Assembly (NCBI GenBank): GCA_021777835.1
Contig: JAJYDC010000006.1
Location: 90,163 to 154,162 of the forward strand
Direction: 5' to 3'
DNA from: Bacteroidota bacterium
Lineage (GTDB): Bacteria > Bacteroidota > Ignavibacteria > Ignavibacteriales > Ignavibacteriaceae
DNA: 64,000 nucleotides
The translations under genes were made by a program, and so were the position numbers. Under the pieces are notes generated by a model. That model was not told the DNA's origin. It did no database searches and was given only the letters and a program-made list of their open reading frames with translations. This document shows, piece after piece, positions 8,018 through 19,200 of this stretch. Each line of letters opens with the position of its first letter. The first letter of the stretch is position 1.

Positions 8018-10918
8018 ATGAAGAAATCAAAAAGATACCGTTTTCATAAATTTTTATTCCTCTTGTTTGCATTTGCTCTTAGCTTAGGCCTAACACAAAA
8101 TAGTAATTTGAACTCACAAGTAATTAAGCATGGTAACATTTATTACCTATCAAATACTCTAATAGTAAAGCTTCGGGAACCAGCCCCTTCGGGAAGTCAA
8201 CAAACGACAGGTATGCATAAGCTTCCGGAATTTACTTCTCAATTAAATTCAGCTTATGGCAAATATAAATTCTACTCAACTCAATCTGCCTTTAGCGAAA
8301 AGAGTACGGGAACCAAATTTGGGCTAAATAGAATTTATATTGTGAAATATGATGATAATGCAGACCCCGCAGCAGTTGCCTCCAAAATAAAAAAGCTCAG
8401 TAACGTTGAATGGGCCGAACCTCAATACATTCGTAAGCTTGCGGCAGTGGCTAAGAATACTTCCTCATTTACTCCTAATGATCCATACTATTATCAGCAA
8501 TATAATTTAGCAAAAATTGATGCCCCGGATGCATGGGGCATCTCCAAAGGAAATTCAAATGTTATAATTGCAATTGTTGACGACGGAGTTGACTGGTCTC
8601 ACCCTGATTTATATGGAAATATATGGCACAACCCCAATTGGCAGACAGATGCGGCATTTCCTGGTGACTCAATTGGATGGGATTTTGGCGGCGCTACAGG
8701 CACGCCCGATAATAACCCAATGGAAGATGTTCCGGCGCATGGGACATTTGTTGCCGGTATTGCTTCTGCAGTAACTAATAATAACTTGGGCATATCAGGT
8801 ATTGGATTTAACTGCAAAATTATGGCAGTAAAAGTTTCGGAAGGAGATATTACCTCCAACAACGAGCCGTTGATCGTTTATGGTTTCGAAGGAATACAGT
8901 ACGCAGTTGATCATGGGGCAAAAGTTATAAACTGCAGTTGGGGCGGAGGTGGTTATTCCCAAGCTGAGCAGGATGTAATTAATTATGCAATTTCTAAAGG
9001 TGTTCTTATTGTTGCTGCAGCGGGCAATGATGCAGTTAACGAATCATTTTACCCTGCGGCATATAAAGGAGTATTGTCCGTAGGCGCAACTGATGCCAAT
9101 GATGTAATTTCTTATTATTCAAATTACGGCCCAAATGTAGACGTTATGGCGCCGGGTAATAATATCAGTTCTACCTGGCAGCCAAATACTTACTTATTGC
9201 CGGGAGGAGACGGAACATCGTTTGCATCGCCATTAGCAGCGGGCCTAGCGGGGCTTGTTGTCTCAAGGTTTCCCAATTACAACCCTCTTCAAGTCGCACA
9301 GCAAATAAGAGTGAATAGTGATATTATTGATACTTTATCTGCCAACGCTGCATATTACCATCAGATGGGATATGGTAGAATAAATGCATACAAGGCATTA
9401 GCAGATTCAAATTCACAGGCAATTCGTGCTGATGACATTCAATTCTTTGATAATGCCCCAGGTGATAATAACAATGGAATACTTGAGCCAGGAGAAACCA
9501 TCTCTATACTGATTAAGTTTAAAAATTATCTTAGCCCGGTAAATAATATTAATGTTGTGCTTCAAAATTACAACTCATACTCAACATTAGAAAACAGCAG
9601 CTTTACTATTACACACTTGGGAACTATGGATTCACTAGATAATTCTACCGCCATGTTTACTGTAAAGCTTGATAGTACGTTACCAGCAAACTATTCGCTG
9701 CAGTTTAATCTTAATTTTACCGGAGGAACATATAAAGATTTTCAAATGTTTGACATGCTAGTTAATCCTTCTTACGCAACTCAATCAGGTAATAATGTTG
9801 CACTTACAATTACAAGCAAGGGCGCTTTGGGATATAATGACTACGCATCAAACATTGAAGGCGACGGATTTGAATTCCAAGGCGGTGGGAGTTTAATGTT
9901 TGAAGGGGCGCTTATGCTAGGTACTTCTGCCACTCAGATATCTGATGAAGCAAGAGACTCCAATCAGGGACAAAACCAAGACACTGCTTTTCAGACTGTC
10001 CAATCATTCTCACTTATTAAGTCAAACGACGGATATGAAGAAGGCACAACTATTTTTAACGATAACGGAGCAATGGCAAATAAATTAGGTGTAACTATTA
10101 AGTTACGCACATACTCATTTACTAATCCTCCCGATAACAATTATATAATTCTGAGATACAGCATAGTAAACAACAATAATTATGCTATTTCAAATTTATA
10201 TGCCGGGCTTTACTTTGATTGGGACTTAACAAGTGGAGGAGATAGTGATTATACTGCTTATGATACTGTGGGAAATCTCGGATATGCTTATCACGGTAAC
10301 AGCAGTCAGAACAAATGGGTAAGTACAGCGTTAATATCTTCGAAAAATTACGGCTTCTGGGGAATATTAAATGCCGGAGGTGATAATGGCTTCCAAGTAT
10401 ACGATGGATTTTCATATGCAGAGAAATGGCAAGCTCTTTCAAGTGGAATAGGAAAACCTAATGCTGGTCCCGGGGACATTTCAGAAGTTACTTCGGGAGG
10501 ACCTTTTAACATTGCGGCACATGATACAATCGATGTTGCTTTTGCAGTTGCAGGCGGCTATAGCATCAATGACTTAAGAAGCGCTATTTCAAGAGCTAGA
10601 ATTCAGTTTGCGGATATTAACAGCCTCGGAAATGTTACAAATCCTATTATCCCTACAACATTTACACTATACCAGAATTATCCTAATCCATTTAACCCAA
10701 GCACAACAATAAGGTTTGATATTGCAAAAAGCGGGCATGTATCCTTAAAAATCTATGATGTTTTGGGAAATCAAGTAGCTGATCTTATTGAAGAAGAGAA
10801 GACATCGGGCAAATATTCAGTTAATTTTATAAGTAGAAATTTAGCAAGCGGGATCTATTTTTACAGGCTTGTTACACCAACTTTTAGTGATACAAAAAAG
10901 ATGGTGTTTTTGAAGTAA
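8018..10918 (+). CDS. Secreted subtilisin-like serine protease (S8) with T9SS sorting domain
   Basis: Starting at the ATG at 8018 gives 966 residues with a classic signal peptide (KFLFLLFAFALSLGL). A propeptide-like region (TLIVKLREPAP to VEWAEPQY) precedes the S8 domain. The catalytic triad is visible: Asp188 in AIVDDGVDWSHPDL, His241 in AHGTFVAG and Ser401 in GDGTSFASPLAAG. A long beta-rich region follows, with DNNNGILEPGE resembling a calcium-binding/CARDB-like edge. The C-terminus carries YQNYPNPFNPSTTIRFDI and ends in KKMVFLK, a T9SS type A sorting domain. The protein should cross the outer membrane and be attached or released there. It is a single-gene unit after a terminator. Confidence 0.93.
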   Translation: MKKSKRYRFHKFLFLLFAFALSLGLTQNSNLNSQVIKHGNIYYLSNTLIVKLREPAPSGSQQTTGMHKLPEFTSQLNSAYGKYKFYSTQSAFSEKSTGTKFGLNRIYIVKYDDNADPAAVASKIKKLSNVEWAEPQYIRKLAAVAKNTSSFTPNDPYYYQQYNLAKIDAPDAWGISKGNSNVIIAIVDDGVDWSHPDLYGNIWHNPNWQTDAAFPGDSIGWDFGGATGTPDNNPMEDVPAHGTFVAGIASAVTNNNLGISGIGFNCKIMAVKVSEGDITSNNEPLIVYGFEGIQYAVDHGAKVINCSWGGGGYSQAEQDVINYAISKGVLIVAAAGNDAVNESFYPAAYKGVLSVGATDANDVISYYSNYGPNVDVMAPGNNISSTWQPNTYLLPGGDGTSFASPLAAGLAGLVVSRFPNYNPLQVAQQIRVNSDIIDTLSANAAYYHQMGYGRINAYKALADSNSQAIRADDIQFFDNAPGDNNNGILEPGETISILIKFKNYLSPVNNINVVLQNYNSYSTLENSSFTITHLGTMDSLDNSTAMFTVKLDSTLPANYSLQFNLNFTGGTYKDFQMFDMLVNPSYATQSGNNVALTITSKGALGYNDYASNIEGDGFEFQGGGSLMFEGALMLGTSATQISDEARDSNQGQNQDTAFQTVQSFSLIKSNDGYEEGTTIFNDNGAMANKLGVTIKLRTYSFTNPPDNNYIILRYSIVNNNNYAISNLYAGLYFDWDLTSGGDSDYTAYDTVGNLGYAYHGNSSQNKWVSTALISSKNYGFWGILNAGGDNGFQVYDGFSYAEKWQALSSGIGKPNAGPGDISEVTSGGPFNIAAHDTIDVAFAVAGGYSINDLRSAISRARIQFADINSLGNVTNPIIPTTFTLYQNYPNPFNPSTTIRFDIAKSGHVSLKIYDVLGNQVADLIEEEKTSGKYSVNFISRNLASGIYFYRLVTPTFSDTKKMVFLK

Positions 10919-11007
10919 ACGGAATAGTGACTTTAGCAAAAAAATTATACATTATGGGAATAGACTAATTTAGAATAATTATTTATCAAAAATAAAAGAG
11001 AGAAGAA

Positions 11008-11553
11008 ATGACCGAGTCTAATCTAGAGGAACTTAAATTTCCAATAGGCAAATTTAAATATGAGGGGAAATTAACTGAAGAATTAATGAATAAATATATT
11101 CGTGATTATGAAGAAGCTCCCGCATTGCTAAGAAATGCAGTAGAAGGACTAACCGAAGAACAATTAAATGTACCATATCGCCCGGGTGGCTGGACAATAA
11201 AACAGGTTGTTCATCATATGCCTGATAGTCATATGAATTCTTATATGAGGTTTAAACTAACATTAACAGAAGACAAGCCGGCAATTAAGACTTATAAGGA
11301 AGAATTGTGGGCACAATTAGGTGATTCTATGAATACACCGATTTCTGTTTCACTTGATCTGTTTGAATCTCTTCATAAAAGATTCGTCATTTTGTTAAAA
11401 TCAATGAAACTCGAAGATTTCGATAGAACATATCTGCATCCAGTATTCGGATTAGTTCCACTTGAAAGCATAGTTGGGCTTTATGCATGGCACGGAAAAC
11501 ATCACGCTGCTCATATTACATCATTGCGTAAGCGAATGGGTTGGCAATTTTAA
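11008..11553 (+). CDS. YfiT/BstA-type DinB-fold metal enzyme (putative bacillithiol transferase)
   Basis: A 181-residue protein of the DinB/YfiT four-helix fold. The family pattern is clear: KFPIGKF-like start, GGWTIKQVVHHMPDSH and the C-terminal WHGKHHAAHI. The three histidines of HHMPDSH and GKHHAAH fit the metal site. In Firmicutes this family contains bacillithiol S-transferases; whether this organism makes bacillithiol is not visible here, so the substrate is open. It is 20 bp upstream of hemH and probably co-transcribed with it. Confidence 0.85.
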   Translation: MTESNLEELKFPIGKFKYEGKLTEELMNKYIRDYEEAPALLRNAVEGLTEEQLNVPYRPGGWTIKQVVHHMPDSHMNSYMRFKLTLTEDKPAIKTYKEELWAQLGDSMNTPISVSLDLFESLHKRFVILLKSMKLEDFDRTYLHPVFGLVPLESIVGLYAWHGKHHAAHITSLRKRMGWQF

Positions 11554-11572
11554 TATTTTATAGCGAAACTAT

Positions 11573-12589
11573 ATGAATCCCAAAATTGGCGTTTTATTAA
11601 TAAACCTTGGAACTCCCGACAGTCCTTCGGTTGCTAATGTAAGAAAATATCTTTATGAGTTTTTAAATGATCCGAGGGTAATTGACATACCCTGGATACT
11701 AAGAAAAATTCTTGTAAACCTAATCATAGTACCATTCAGGGCGCCGAAGTCAGCAAAGATTTACAAACAGCTGTGGCTGGATAATGGATCGCCGATAATA
11801 ATATATGGAAACAGTGTAAAGGAAAAACTTCAGAAGGTATTGAGCGAAGATATTGAAGTTGAAATTGCTATGCGTTACCAAAGTCCTGGTTTAGACGAAG
11901 TTCTTGAAAGGATGAGAAAGAAAATTTATCAGAAGATAATAATAATTCCGTTGTTCCCTCAATATGCCTCTGCAAGTTCCGGGTCGGCTATTGAAAAGAC
12001 AATGAGTATAATCAAAAGATGGTGGGTTATACCTGAAATTAGAATTATCGGCCAATTTTATGACAACGTTGGTTTTATAAATACGATTGTAGAAAGAGCT
12101 AAAAATTATAATCTTAATGAGTACGATCATATACTATTCAGCTACCATGGTCTTCCGGTTAGACAGGTAGATAAAGTGTATGATGATGGCAAGCCTTGTT
12201 CAGACCACAATTGCGAAAATGAAATTACAGATGCGAACAAATTTTGTTACAAGGCGGCTTGCTACGCAACTACTCGATTACTTGCAGCAAAACTAAAAAT
12301 ACAGACGGATGCATATACAGTATGTTTTCAATCGCGTCTTGATAAGAACTGGCTTGAACCTTTTACCGACAAAGTAATTATAGAGAAAGCGAAAAAGGGA
12401 GCAAAGAAAATTCTTGTTTTTAGTCCTGCTTTTGTTGCAGACTGTCTTGAGACGACTGTTGAGATTGGAATAGAATATCAAAAACTATTTGTTGATAATG
12501 GGGGCGAAAAAATTCAACTTGTTGAGAGCCTAAATGATCATCCACTATGGATAGAGACATTAAAACAAATGGTTATGGAACAAATTTAA
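11573..12589 (+). CDS. hemH: Ferrochelatase
   Basis: Inserts iron into protoporphyrin IX (or coproporphyrin III) as a late step of haem synthesis. The 338-residue length is normal. It shows the NLGTPDSPSVANVRKYL start, PLFPQYASASSGS, the metal-site His192 in FSYHGLPVR, and the conserved glutamate in FVADCLETTVEIG. A run of cysteines (PCSDHNC, CYKAACYATT) precedes the C-terminal lobe, as in many FCB-group ferrochelatases. It follows the YfiT-like gene and precedes tpiA by about 100 bp. Confidence 0.95.
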   Translation: MNPKIGVLLINLGTPDSPSVANVRKYLYEFLNDPRVIDIPWILRKILVNLIIVPFRAPKSAKIYKQLWLDNGSPIIIYGNSVKEKLQKVLSEDIEVEIAMRYQSPGLDEVLERMRKKIYQKIIIIPLFPQYASASSGSAIEKTMSIIKRWWVIPEIRIIGQFYDNVGFINTIVERAKNYNLNEYDHILFSYHGLPVRQVDKVYDDGKPCSDHNCENEITDANKFCYKAACYATTRLLAAKLKIQTDAYTVCFQSRLDKNWLEPFTDKVIIEKAKKGAKKILVFSPAFVADCLETTVEIGIEYQKLFVDNGGEKIQLVESLNDHPLWIETLKQMVMEQI

Positions 12590-12695
12590 TCTTCCAGCAG
12601 TACCTTCTTTGATAAAAAAGCAATTGAAGCAGATTACGATCTTTAGTAATTTGGAAGAACAATTTCAGATTTTTTATTTAAACAGCGAGGGAAAA

Positions 12696-13451
12696 ATGCG
12701 TAGAATAGTTATTGCCGGAAACTGGAAGATGAACAATAATCTTGAGGAATCACAAAATTTAATTTCAAAATTGGTAGAAGGACTAAGTAAAGATAAAATG
12801 AACTGCGAAGTAATTATATGTCCGCCTTATACATCACTAAGTTTGTCGGCTAATTTAATTAAAGGATCAATGGTTAAATTAGGAGCTCAAAATATGTATT
12901 TTGAAGAAAGCGGTGCTTTTACGGGAGAAATATCTGCTTCCATGCTTAAGGGTACTGGATGTGAGTATGTTATTTTGGGACATTCGGAGCGAAGATCCAT
13001 TTTCGGAGAAAAAGATGAACTGATTAACAAAAAAATTAAGAAGGCATTAAGCAGCGATTTGAAGCCGATATTTTGCGTAGGGGAAACTCTTGCTGAAAGG
13101 GAATCAGGAGTAACTAATGAGATCATAAAAGGACAGGTTCACGAAGGTCTAAATGGTTTGTCGGAAAACGATCTTGGCAAGATTATTATTGCTTATGAAC
13201 CAGTATGGGCGATAGGAACTGGGAAAACTGCAACGCCAAATCAAGCACAAGAAGTACACGAATTTATTAGAAAGTTAATTTCTGACAAATTTTCATTTGC
13301 AGCAGCAGATAGAATAGTAATTCAATATGGCGGAAGTGTCAAACCAGACAATGCAAAAGAATTGCTTTCTCAAAAAGACATAGACGGCGCTCTGGTTGGA
13401 GGAGCTTGTCTTAAAGCCGAATCATTCCTTGGTATAATTAACGCAGCTTAA
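12696..13451 (+). CDS. tpiA: Triosephosphate isomerase
   Basis: Interconverts dihydroxyacetone phosphate and glyceraldehyde 3-phosphate. I chose the ATG at 12696 over the longer ORF start because the conserved N-terminus MRRIVIAGNWKMNN begins there and a GAGGGA ribosome-binding site lies just upstream. The resulting 251 residues match the family. The catalytic histidine and glutamate are in ILGHSERR and IIAYEPVWAIGTG, and the phosphate loop is IQYGGSVKP. The 29 extra residues of the track are untranslated leader. Confidence 0.96.
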   Translation: MRRIVIAGNWKMNNNLEESQNLISKLVEGLSKDKMNCEVIICPPYTSLSLSANLIKGSMVKLGAQNMYFEESGAFTGEISASMLKGTGCEYVILGHSERRSIFGEKDELINKKIKKALSSDLKPIFCVGETLAERESGVTNEIIKGQVHEGLNGLSENDLGKIIIAYEPVWAIGTGKTATPNQAQEVHEFIRKLISDKFSFAAADRIVIQYGGSVKPDNAKELLSQKDIDGALVGGACLKAESFLGIINAA

Positions 13452-13466
13452 GAAAATATATAATTG

Positions 13467-13511
13467 GTCACCTTGCGCATACAATTGAATTGACCTAAAG
13501 TGTAAGGTGAC
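13467..13511 (+). terminator. Possible hairpin after tpiA
   Basis: GTCACCTT and AAGGTGAC form a perfect 8-bp stem with a long 29-base loop, 16 bp after the tpiA stop. There is no U-run, so it is a weak terminator candidate. Confidence 0.3.
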
Positions 13512-13639
13512 TGAATTATTAAAATTAGTTCGAAATTAAGAAAAAATAGCCATTTCCATTATAACATTTACGTTGATTTCCCCTCCATTATTTAGTATAT
13601 TTAGCCACTTTTTTTATTATTTTAGGACGATTTATACGG

Positions 13640-16237
13640 ATGGGTCACACCAAATTATTTTACCTTACTTTATTCACCTCGCTTATTTTTTTTTCCCATC
13701 AAAGTTATGGACAGATAATTTTCAAAGAATTACCAAAAAATGAAGCAAATCTTTCAGATTCCACTTTTTTTGGCATAACGGAAACCAGACAAATCATTCC
13801 TCTGGATGGAGTTTGGAAAGTATTTCCAGCAAATACGAAGGAAGATAAAGCCGTAGAAATTAACGTACCTTCCATTTTTCATGGCAAAGGCGAACTAATT
13901 TTTGAAAAACGCATTTATCTTTCAAAAGATCAAGTAAACAACCACCGGTTATGGATATCATTTTTGGGAATAAATTACTCTGCTGATATTTCCGTAAATG
14001 GAGTAATAATATATCGCCACACCGGCGGAGAATTTCCATTTATGGTTAAATTGCCCAAAGATATTCTTTATCCTGACAAGAATAATTTATTATCAGTGAA
14101 ATTGTTCTATAGCCTTGATTCAAAAAACACTATCCCAGTAAGGCAAAGATTCCTTTTTCCTCATAATTTTGGAGGAATTTTTAGAGATGTATATATTCTG
14201 GAGACCCCGAATATTTCAATTACGAACCTAGATTTATCATACAAATATGATCCTGCTTCGAATAGAGCAAATATTCGCCTTGTTACAAGAATTGAGGACC
14301 GTGATTTTTCAAAAGATACAATATCAACATCTTCTCAATTTGTTTTGAAAATGAAATTTGTTGCACCAAACGGAAGCGGCAGCCAATATGCCCAGGATTA
14401 TGATTTACAACTTATCCCGAACAAAGACAAAGACATTAACGAAGCTTTTGAATTGACTTCGCCGGCGCTATGGTCACCTTCTGATCCGCAATCCTATTTA
14501 GCTTATATCGAGCTTTGGCGGGGAACGACATTGATAGACAGGGAAATCCGTTCGGTTTCATTTTATTCCTTATCCTCTGGCAAAGAATCACTTAAACTTA
14601 ACGGAGATGAATTTTCGTTAAGGGGAGTAACATACGTTCCGTCTTATTATGATTATGGAAATCTTGAGAATTATAAACAGATGGATCAAGACATTAAAAT
14701 GATAAAGGACCTTGGTTTTAATGCAGTTCGGTTTGAAAAGAGCGTTCCGCATCCATACTACTTAGAATTATGTGAAAAGTACGGTTTGCTTGCATTCATT
14801 GAACTTCCGATAAACTCAATTCCCGAGAATATTGCTGATGATAAAAGCTTTATTTCGCGAAGTGAGAACTATTTAGGCAATTTTTTAACTGCCTATAAAA
14901 AATATTCTGCAATAGCTGCAATTGGGTTGGGAAGTTCGTACCTACCCCAATCGGAAATACATAATTCACTGATAAAAAATTTGTGTCAAATAGTTAAGAA
15001 GGAAACTAATTTTTTAACTTATGCATCATTCGATGGGACTAATATTTTACCGGTAGATAATTTAGATTTATATGGTATAGAATTTTATAATACACCTATA
15101 AATTCTATAGTAGATAAGCTAAAATCAGCGCAAAGTAATTTAGGTGCAGCAAAGGTATTTATTAGTGAAGCAACATATGTAGTTAACAAAGGAAATACGG
15201 ATGGATATTTAAATGATCATTCCTTTGAGGCACAAGCAAAATATTTTGAGGACTTATTTAATTATTCAGACAACAATCCATTACCGGGTTTCTTCATCAA
15301 TTCAATGTTTGATTACAGAGGCGATTATGCCTCACTAAGCGCTGGATATAATAGCGATAATCTATATAAAATAGGTATATGCGGCGAAGATAGAAGTACG
15401 GACAGATTGGGTTATAAAGTAATATATTCAAAACTGCACAATACTGATAAGGTGACTATTCCGATTGGAAATAAAAAGGATAGCTCTCCAATTGTTTTTA
15501 TTTTATTCGGATTAGTTTTGGCAATCATATTGGGAGTGCTGGTAAACTCGGGAAGGAAATTTCGCGAGGATGCATCTCGTGCTCTAATGCGCCCTTATAA
15601 TTTTTTTGCTGACGTAAGGGATATGCGAATTATGTCGAGTTATCATTCATCTATTCTTGCAATAATAATTGCCGCGACAAGTTCTTTGCTAATTAGTAAC
15701 CTGCTGTTCTACTTTAGAGAGAATATTATTCTTGAGAAACTTCTTTTATCGTTCGGTACAAATGGAATTATCAAGACCGTAAGCTATCTTGCTTGGCACC
15801 CAATTCAAGCACTTATTTGGCTCACAGTAATTCTTTTAGTTTCTTTATTAATTATAACCGTAATAGTAAAAATTGCCTCGTTTTTTGTAAGAAACAAAAT
15901 ATTTTTATCAAGCGTTTACTTTACAGTTATCTGGTCTTTTTTACCTGTTGTTTTGCTCATTCCAGCAGGAATTATTCTATTCCGAGCCCTAGATGCAAAC
16001 CTTGTAAATTTATACATTTACTTAGGACTTTTAATTTTTGCGCTTTGGATTTTTTACCGACTGATGAAAGGCATTTACGTTATCTTTGATGTTAATGCGG
16101 GAAGCGTATATTTCTATAGTATTTTACTCATTTTCTTTATTGCCGGTGGATTTTTACTTTATTATCAAGTAAAGAATTCAGCGTTTGATTATATCTGGTT
16201 AACTTTTAAGCAATTCAACATTTTAGGATACAGATAA
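13640..16237 (+). CDS. GH2-like (beta-galactosidase fold) ectodomain fused to a polytopic membrane domain
   Basis: An 865-residue protein. A signal peptide (residues 1-24) is followed by the glycoside hydrolase 2 sugar-binding jelly roll (about 50-190, with the HNFGGIFRDVYI motif), an Ig-like domain (about 195-310) and a TIM-barrel region opening with KLNGDEFSLRGVTY and IKDLGFNAVRFEKS (about 318-600). Where GH2 enzymes have a general-acid NE after the SLG motif, this protein has GLGSSY (429-434). A possible nucleophile Glu510 is present in VFISEATY. From about 617 there are six hydrophobic helices; the first is followed by a positively charged loop and a Yip1-like RPYNFFADVRDMR. It is probably a non-catalytic or altered sugar-binding membrane protein. 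The stop abuts the smc start codon. Confidence 0.7.
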   Translation: MGHTKLFYLTLFTSLIFFSHQSYGQIIFKELPKNEANLSDSTFFGITETRQIIPLDGVWKVFPANTKEDKAVEINVPSIFHGKGELIFEKRIYLSKDQVNNHRLWISFLGINYSADISVNGVIIYRHTGGEFPFMVKLPKDILYPDKNNLLSVKLFYSLDSKNTIPVRQRFLFPHNFGGIFRDVYILETPNISITNLDLSYKYDPASNRANIRLVTRIEDRDFSKDTISTSSQFVLKMKFVAPNGSGSQYAQDYDLQLIPNKDKDINEAFELTSPALWSPSDPQSYLAYIELWRGTTLIDREIRSVSFYSLSSGKESLKLNGDEFSLRGVTYVPSYYDYGNLENYKQMDQDIKMIKDLGFNAVRFEKSVPHPYYLELCEKYGLLAFIELPINSIPENIADDKSFISRSENYLGNFLTAYKKYSAIAAIGLGSSYLPQSEIHNSLIKNLCQIVKKETNFLTYASFDGTNILPVDNLDLYGIEFYNTPINSIVDKLKSAQSNLGAAKVFISEATYVVNKGNTDGYLNDHSFEAQAKYFEDLFNYSDNNPLPGFFINSMFDYRGDYASLSAGYNSDNLYKIGICGEDRSTDRLGYKVIYSKLHNTDKVTIPIGNKKDSSPIVFILFGLVLAIILGVLVNSGRKFREDASRALMRPYNFFADVRDMRIMSSYHSSILAIIIAATSSLLISNLLFYFRENIILEKLLLSFGTNGIIKTVSYLAWHPIQALIWLTVILLVSLLIITVIVKIASFFVRNKIFLSSVYFTVIWSFLPVVLLIPAGIILFRALDANLVNLYIYLGLLIFALWIFYRLMKGIYVIFDVNAGSVYFYSILLIFFIAGGFLLYYQVKNSAFDYIWLTFKQFNILGYR

Positions 16238-19200
16238 TTGTATTTATCAAAACTTGAAATATTCGGATTCAAATCATTTGCACAGAAAACCCTCGTAAAT
16301 TTTAATCAGGGTGTAACCTCTATTGTAGGACCGAACGGCTGTGGCAAGACTAACATAGTAGACGCAATTAGGTGGTGCTTGGGGGAACAACGAAGCGGGA
16401 CCTTAAGAAGCGATAAGATGGAAAATGTAATATTTAATGGTACTTCAAATAAGAAACCGATGGGTATGGCGGAAGTGTCATTGACTATACATAACAACAA
16501 GGGGATACTTCCAACCGAATATTCCGAAGTTACTATCACAAGAAGAATTTTTAGATCTGGAGAGAGCGAATATCTTTTAAACAAAAACATTTGTCGATTA
16601 AAGGATATTACTAATCTTTTTATGGATACCGGAATTGGTTCAAATGCGTATTCAGTTATAGAACTTAAAATGGTCGAGACCATTTTAAATAACAAAACTG
16701 ATGAACGACGAGTAATGTTTGAGGAGGCTGCTGGAGTTAATAAATATAAACTTCGCCGCCGGCTAGCATTGAAAAAACTAGATGACGTAAAGTCAGACCT
16801 TACCCGAGTCAACGATATAGTATCCGAAGTTGAAAAGAAAGTAAACTCGCTTGAACGTCAAGCAAAAAGAGCCGATAAGTACAACAAAGTATCTTCAACG
16901 CTTCGGGAACTTGAGCTTGAATTGGCCGAGAGAGAATTATTTCTATTTAATTTTCAGAGAAACGAAGCAAAGCAAAGCAAAGAAGAAAGCTTTCAGAAGA
17001 AAATAAATCTTGATTCGGAACTAGCTAAGCTTGATGATGAAATAAATATAATAAAGCAGAATCTAACCGAGATAGAATACCAGCTAAAGATAAAGCGCTC
17101 AGAATTAAACGCTCAAACAGAGAAAATTTTTAATGTTCAAAATAATGTTTCAGTCTCTGAAGAAAGAAAGAGTTCTTTAGAAAGAAACACTATAAGATTT
17201 CAACAAGAACTTGAAGAGCTAACCAAGCAGCATTTAGACTTAGAGAAAATATTAAATGATGGGTCTACAGCACTTAAAGAATTTGGTGATAAGATTGAGT
17301 CCAAGGAATATGAAAAAACTTCAATAAAAGAAAAATTAGACAGCCTTAGAATTGAGCTTGAGGAAAAGAGAAACTTTCTGAAAGCACAGTCGGAACTTTT
17401 GCTTGACAAATTCAAGGAAATTACAGGCAAAGAGAATGAACTTTCAAATGTTGAAAAGTCTCTGGGAGCAAAGAACATTTCTATTGGGAAGCTGAATGAT
17501 AAAATTCAATCTTTAACCAATAACATTGCAAAGACAGTAGGTTATCTTGAAGAATTAAACCAAGAGAAAAAGGAAACTGAAGAAAAATTAGCAGAGGCTG
17601 AGGCACACTATCTCAAAAAACAAGCGGATAAAGAAAACCTAGAAAAGGATCTAAATTCCTTAAAAGAGAAAGAGCTTGAAATAAAAAGTGTTATAAACAA
17701 TATCAAAGATAAAATTAATTTCATTCAGAATTTGATAGACACACTCGAGGGAGTTTCTAAAGGGGCAAAGGCTTTGCTTGAAAATAATGATTGGGCAAAT
17801 GGTCAAAAGGTTTTGCTTGCGCATATAGGTAATTCTCAAGAGGAATACCGGTATGCTATTGAAGCTTCATTAAAAAATAATTTAAATAATATTCTAGTAG
17901 AAAGCTTAGAAGATTTAAAAAATGGAATTGAATACTTAAAAAATCACGATGTGGGTAAGGCTTCTTTTTCGCTTTCAAATATTAATGAAGATAAGGATAG
18001 GAGATTTGTTGACAAAATCTCAGCAATACTAATAAAGCGGAAATCAAAAAAACTGGTTAAGGAAAAAGGATTTCTGGGCTGGGCAAAAGATTTTATTCAA
18101 ACAGAAAGCAAGTGGAGAGTCTACTTTGATAAAATATTAATTAAGACTGTAATTGTAGATTCGTTAGACGTAGCATTTGAGTTATCAAAGAAATATCGTG
18201 ATTTTAATTTTGCAACTTTAAACGGAGATTATCTTGAAAAATCAGGAATAATCGAAGCGGGTTCGACTCCACGCTTAGACGATTCACTTTTCGGCAGGAA
18301 ACAATTACTAGAGAAATTAAAGGATGAGTACCCTCAGCGGGAAAATGAGCTTGAGACTCTTCGAAGAGAAATTCAGAACATTGAAGCAGGAATTGATGAA
18401 ATAGATCTAAAGGTCCTTTCGGAACGAGGTAGGCTTCTGGTAAATGATCTAGCAAACGTAGAAAAGCAAATAGCTCAATTTGAGTTTGAGATGAAAAAGG
18501 CAACGGATGAAATTGAAAAGACAAGACAAGAAATTCAAGATCTGGTAGGAGAGTCAAATAGGCTTGATACCGAGCGAACAGAACTTCATTCTCTGCTTTC
18601 CAGTCAGGTTGAAGAGAAACAAAAAGCAGATACTGATCAGAAGTTATTAGAAGAGAATTTCAAAAATTTCGAAATTGAGTTTAACTCTGTTCTTGCAGGC
18701 CAAAACAAACTTAACCTTGAACTAGAGAGAGTATTAGGCGAAAAGAAAAATACAGAGAATGCTATTCGTCGTGCTAATGAATCAATTGACAATATTAGGA
18801 AGTCTATTGCTAAGCGTGAATTCGACATTTCATCATCACAAAATGAAATTCAACAGCTAATTGATATTATTTCAGAAAAGAAAATCGAACAAGAAAGTCT
18901 AGAACTCGGAAAGCAGATATTGTCTGAAGAAGAGGGGAAAATTGATTCTGAATATAAGATAGTTCAACTGAAAATTTCGGAAATTGAAAATAGACAACGG
19001 AGCCTGAGAAAAGAAAGAGATGTTGTTTCCGAAGCTGTTCATTCTTCGGAGATGAAACTTAATGAACTAGCTATGAAAATAACTTCACTCCGGGAAAGTG
19101 TGCAAGAAAATTATTCACTTAATCTTGAACTGAAGGAATTTGAAGACAATGATGCCTTTAACTTCAAGCAAAGAATGGAAGAAGTTCATTCGTTAAAACA

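Noticed and set aside
15793-16089. 98-residue plus-strand ORF in the GH2-like gene
   Set aside because: Out-of-frame reading of the membrane-helix region; no start signals.
16306-16812. 168-residue minus-strand ORF inside smc
   Set aside because: Shadow of the highly conserved SMC Walker A region in another frame; the serine-rich composition is typical of antisense translation.
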